Below, piece after piece: positions 60,360 through 64,000 of a stretch of 64,000 bases of DNA. The translations under genes and the position numbers were made by a program. Below the pieces are notes generated by a model. That model did not search any database. It saw only the letters and a program-made list of their open reading frames with translations, and was not told the DNA's origin. This DNA comes from Plotosus lineatus (taxonomy: Eukaryota; Chordata; Actinopteri; Siluriformes; Plotosidae). The DNA lies in the NCBI GenBank assembly GCA_024760905.1, contig CM045733.1, positions 41,217,001 to 41,281,000 of the forward strand, in the 5' to 3' direction. Within the stretch, counting starts at the first letter, position 1, and each line of letters opens with the position of its first letter.

Positions 60360-60960
60360 AAGTCACGGAGGAGCACTTTGATGAGGACAACACTAGAAAT
60401 ATGTGGCAGAGACACTCACTAACTACAAGGACACGCACACATCAACAGGTTTCTCGGACAGCACCCTACCGACAACCCCATCCAGGTACAGGAGAACCAC
60501 ATCAGAGCCACCCTGCGCACAGTCAATGTGAGAAAACCTACTGGTCCAGACAGAGTAATAGGAAGGGTACTTTAAGCATGTGCAGATCAACTAGCAGGGT
60601 TTTTTTTACCACCATCTTTAACCTCTTGCTATTGCAATGTATGGTTCCCACCTGCTGCAAGACAGCAACCATCATTCCAGCGCTGAAGAAGAGCACAGAA
60701 AGCTGCCTGAACTGCTATCACCCAGTTGCCATAATCCCCATCATCACCAAATGTTTATAGAGACTCGTCTTATCTCCAATCAACTGAAACTTAACACATT
60801 CAAGATGAAGGAAATGATAATGTACTTCAGGAGGTCTAAAGAAGCTGAGCACTCTAGCCTCTACATTGATCGAGAGGCGATAGAGAGGGTGTAGTGCTTC
60901 AAGTTTCTTGGTGTCTTCATCTCTGCTGACTTCACTCTTCTGTGAACTTTTTCAGTTTGG
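60360..60960 (+). mobile_element. L2/Rex1-type LINE fragment, copy 3
   Basis: RT text as in copies 1 and 2, then after a deletion a later region: LKLNTFKMKEMIMYFRRSKE, SSLYIDREAIERV, FKFLGVFISADF. The jump from ITKC to the LKLN region shows an internal deletion. Confidence 0.75.
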
Positions 60961-61127
60961 TAATGAGAAAAACAACTTTTGAAACTTAGGTTTAAGGGAT
61001 GCCAAAGGTCGAGCCTGCTGAAAAGAGATTTGGGCAAAGGAATCAGTGAGTTGCAGGAACTGGGCCTCATCCACTTGGATCCACTGCTGTTGCTTTCCCA
61101 TAAGGTGCTTTTTAATACTAGTACAGT

Positions 61128-61765
61128 ACTTCTCAATTATTTTCTGTTGCCCCAACCCCACAGGAAGGAGAGAACATCCCCCTCCCCATAGAAAAAGTGT
61201 TATTTGTCTAAAAATTTGTTATAAGTATTCCTCGTTATAACACTGTATCCTTGTTAACATAATAAATCATTATTATCATTATGAAATACAAAAAAAGGAA
61301 GAAATATAGATGAACTTCCAACAAAGAAAAACTTTATTAACAATTTTTAGTCTTTAAAAAGGGGGCAGTGGTGGTCTAGTGGTATAGGGCGCTGGATCGC
61401 TGATCAAAAGGTTGGGGGTTCAAGTCCCACTCTCCACAGGGTTATCACTGTCCCCCACCCAGTGCAGCTAACTGGGTTATCAAAGGCGGGCCATGTCTTT
61501 CACTGTCTATGGTGAGAGGCATGTAAAAGAACCATTGCTGACTTTCATAAAGAGTAGGCTGCAAAGTCATCAGCGTGTTTCTATCCCTTGCTAAAAAAAG
61601 GGTTGTGACAGGAAGGGCATCCGACGTAAAAACCTCTGCCAAATTAAACGTGCGAATCAGATGATTCGCTGTGGCGACTCCCGAGTAAAAGGGAAAAAGC
61701 TGAAAGGAAGACAGACAGTCTTTAAAAAAAGATTTAAAGTGCATCAATTTGCCTGAAATAAAAAA
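61128..61765. repeat. Unclassified repeat shared with 32.9 kb, split by SINE
   Basis: Two halves, 61,128-61,360 and 61,717-61,765, join to the uninterrupted sequence at 32,900-33,155. Confidence 0.72.
61361..61716 (+). mobile_element. tRNA-headed SINE with RTE-type tail, 12-bp TSD
   Basis: Head GGGGGCAGTGGTGGTCTAGT with A box and GGTTCAAGTCC B box, body as in the other SINE copies up to CAGCGTGTTTCTATCCC. It then switches to GGAAGGGCATCCGACGTAAA and ATTCGCTGTGGCGACTCCCG, ending GAAAGGAAG, which are the 5'-leader and 3'-end words of the RTE LINE. AGTCTTTAAAAA flanks it at 61,349-61,360 and 61,717-61,728, and the repeat at 33.1 kb gives the empty site. So the composite moved as one unit. Confidence 0.88.
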
Positions 61766-61953
61766 AATGAATCCTTATTTAAACTGTAAACATTTTTTGA
61801 CCAACAATTTGAACCATTTGATACTGTAAAATAAAATTAAATCAAATCAATAAATAATAATAAATTCAAATTTATCAGCGATATTAACTCAGAAGCACAA
61901 TACTGTATATAAAACACTTTAACCTACAAAACAAAAATGAATAAAACAATTTG

Positions 61954-62005
<52 letters not shown>

Positions 62006-62126
62006 GTTATTATTATTATTATTATTATTGGCAAAATGATTAAGTCCAGATTAATGGTACAATGAGCACTTTTCGCATTGAACAGCTTTTCAAAGCAGGA
62101 TTTAAAGCACGATACTCAATTCTCAG
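61730..62126. other. AT-rich DNA with (ATT)n tract
   Basis: No gene. (ATT)n at 61,959-62,029. Confidence 0.6.
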
Positions 62127-64000
62127 CTCAGCCGTGAGGGGGGGGGGCACAAACCAGTGTCTCTCCCTCACGCCGGTCCCAAGCCCGGATAAATGCAGAG
62201 GGTTGCGTCAGGAAGGGCATCCGGCGTAAAACAAATGCCAAATAAACTATGCGAATCACAAGAAAGAATGACATACCGGATCGGTCGAGGCCCGGGTTAA
62301 CAACGACCGCCATCAGTGCCGTCAACCAACAGGGTGCTGATGGAAATTGGACTACTGTTGGTCGAAGACGTCGAAGAAGGAGAGGCGGGAGGCGTGTCCG
62401 TTGCCAGAGAGAGAAGAGGAAAGGCATGAGTCTAGGACTGAAAGTAGGGACTTTGAATATTGGAACTATGACAGGAAAAGGTAGAGAGCTGGCTGACATG
62501 ATGCAGAGGAGGAAGGTGGACATACTGTGTATTCAGGAGACCAGGTGGAAAGGTCGCAAGGCTAGAAGCATAGGAGCAGGGTTTAAGCTGTTTTATCACG
62601 GTGTGGATGGGAAGAGAAATGGAGTCGGAGTCATCTTGAAGGAGGAGTTTGCCAGGAATGTTCTAGAAGTGAAAAGAGTGTCAGACAGAGTGATGAGTCT
62701 CAAGTTAGAAATTAAAGGTGTCATGGTCAATGTTGTTAGTGCTTATGCCCCACAGACAGGATGTGAGCGAGAAGAGAAGGAGAGATTCTGGAGGGAGTTA
62801 GATGAAGTGATGCAGAGTACCCCCAGAGGTGAAAGAGTGGTCATTGGGGCAGACTTCAATGGACATGTTGGTGCAGGAAACAGAGGGGACGAGGAAGTGA
62901 TGGGCAGGTTTGGTATCCAGGACAGGAACGCAGAAGGACAGATGTTGGTAGATTTTGCAAAAAGGATGGAAATGGCTGTGGTGAATACTTTCTTCCAGAA
63001 GAGAGAGGAGCATAGGGTGACTTATAAAAGTGGAGGTAGGAGCACACAGGTAGACTACATCTTGTGCAGGCGATGTAATTTGAAGGAAGCCAGTGACTGC
63101 AAAGTAGTAGCGGGTGAGAGTGTTGCCAAACAGCATAGGATGGTGGTGTGCAGGATGATGCTGATGGTGAGGAAGGTGAAGAAGGCAAAGGCAGAGCAGA
63201 AGACAAAGTGGTGGAAGTTGAAAAAGGAAGAGTGTCGGGTTGTCTTCAAGGAGGAGTTGAAACAGGCTTTGGGTGGTCAGGAAGTGCTTCCAGATGACTG
63301 GACAACTACAGCGAATGTGATCAGGGAGACAAGTAGGAGAATACTTGGTGTGTCATCTGGAAGGAAAGTAGATAAGGAGACTTGGTGGTGGAATGAGGAA
63401 GTGCAGGAGTGTGTACAAAGGAAGAGATTAGCTAAGAACAAGTGGGACATTGACAAAACCGAAGAGAGTAAACAGGAGTACAGGGAGACACAGCGTAAGG
63501 CAAAGGTAGCAGTGTCAAAGGCCAAACAGAGCGCGTTTGATGACTTGTATGCTCGGTTGGAAAGTAAGGAGGGAGAAAATGATTTATACAGGTTGGCACA
63601 GCAGAGAAATAGAGATGGGAAGGACGTGCAGCAAGTTAGATTGATAAAGGACAGAGAGGGAAATGTATTGACTGATGACAGAAGTGTGCTGGGAAGATGG
63701 AAAGAGTACTTTGAAGAGCTGATGAATGAGGAAAATGAGAGAGAAAAAGAGTAGAAGAGGTGACTGTTGAGGACCAGGAAGTAGCAAAGATTAGTAAGGG
63801 TGAAGTGAGGAGGGCATTGAAGAGGATGAAGAATGGAAAGGCAGTTGGTCCTGATGACATACCGGTGGAGGTATGGAAGTGTCTAGGAGAGGTAGCAGTA
63901 GATTTTCTGACAAGAACATTTAACAAGGTCTTAGAGAGTGAGAGGATGCCAGAGGAATGGAGGAGAAGTGTGCTGGTGCCCATTTTTAAGAACAAGGGAG
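62127..64000 (+). mobile_element. RTE-clade LINE copy, runs off window end
   Basis: Same leader as the 50.4-kb copy. Open from 62,249 to 63,754: VNQQGADGNWTTVG, endonuclease with GTLNIGTMTGKGRELADMMQ, ILCIQETRWKG, NVVSAYAPQTG, VIGADFNGHVGAGN and VNTFFQKREEHRVTYKSGGR, then the linker. One A is missing in the A-run near 63,748 (GAAAAAGAG where the 50-kb copy has GAAAAAAGAG), which causes a stop. The RT then resumes (GEVRRALKRMKNGKAVGPDD, LVPIFKNKG) to the end of the window. It lacks the one-base lesion of the 50-kb copy. Confidence 0.92.

Noticed and set aside
61361..61440. Possible tRNA gene (A and B boxes, GGTCTAGTGGTA and GGTTCAAGTCC)
   Set aside because: It is the head of a SINE found in many copies, followed by a SINE body and flanked by a 12-bp target-site duplication.

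Overview
The window is eukaryotic, vertebrate nuclear DNA, almost certainly from a teleost fish. Genes are split by GT/AG introns. Microsatellites are very dense. The interspersed repeats are typical of fish: Rex3-like and RTE LINEs, L2-type LINEs, Tc1-like transposons, a THAP9/P-like transposon and tRNA-derived SINEs. A catfish-like genome would fit, but I cannot fix the species. Nothing bacterial (operons, Shine-Dalgarno sites, CRISPR) is present. The host genes have small exons (61-118 nt), so I read them by exon homology between paralogues and not from long ORFs.

The host content is one tandem cluster of CC chemokine genes, all on the + strand, with one three-exon plan: signal-peptide exon ending in phase 1, CC-motif exon of about 118 nt ending in phase 2, and a short last exon. 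I find seven loci: gene 1 (1249-5462, C-terminal helix out of frame), pseudogene 2 (7897-8770), gene 3 (11031-12376, intact), pseudogene 4 (16085-17925), gene 5 (25245-27109, one exon 1 followed by three tandem exon2+exon3 cassettes), pseudogene 6 (37352-37775, frameshifted) and gene 7 (54284-56529, intact, with a Tc1-like transposon in intron 1). Upstream DNA, a short CACACCTGCTGAGAA-like leader, and a (CA)n tract soon after the stop are shared among copies, which shows growth by tandem duplication.

The rest is layered mobile DNA. 0-5.6 kb: gene 1 with a SINE (12-bp TSD) and a Rex3-like LINE in its first intron. 5.6-25 kb: decayed Tc1-like, SINE, Rex3 and RTE copies and a possible 2.1-kb inverted-repeat element. 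28-41.5 kb: a LINE with a PD-(D/E)XK-type nuclease signature, an L2 LINE, THAP9/P-like, hAT-like and pogo-like fragments. 41.5-50 kb: segmental copies of material seen at 24, 29-32, 38 and 57-60 kb, plus a LINE-derived fold-back. 50.4-53.6 kb: a full-length RTE LINE with a 17-bp target-site duplication and one frameshift. 57.9-59.5 kb: a Tc1-like element. 61.4-61.7 kb: a SINE with an RTE-type tail. 62.1-64 kb: another RTE copy running off the end.

The most notable system is gene 5. One signal-peptide exon is followed by three complete alternative chemokine bodies, each with its own stop and each of the first two with an AATAAA. The middle unit looks like a recombinant of its neighbours. Second, two pseudogenes independently lost the same exon-1 splice donor, at a CpG that the conserved C|GT junction creates.
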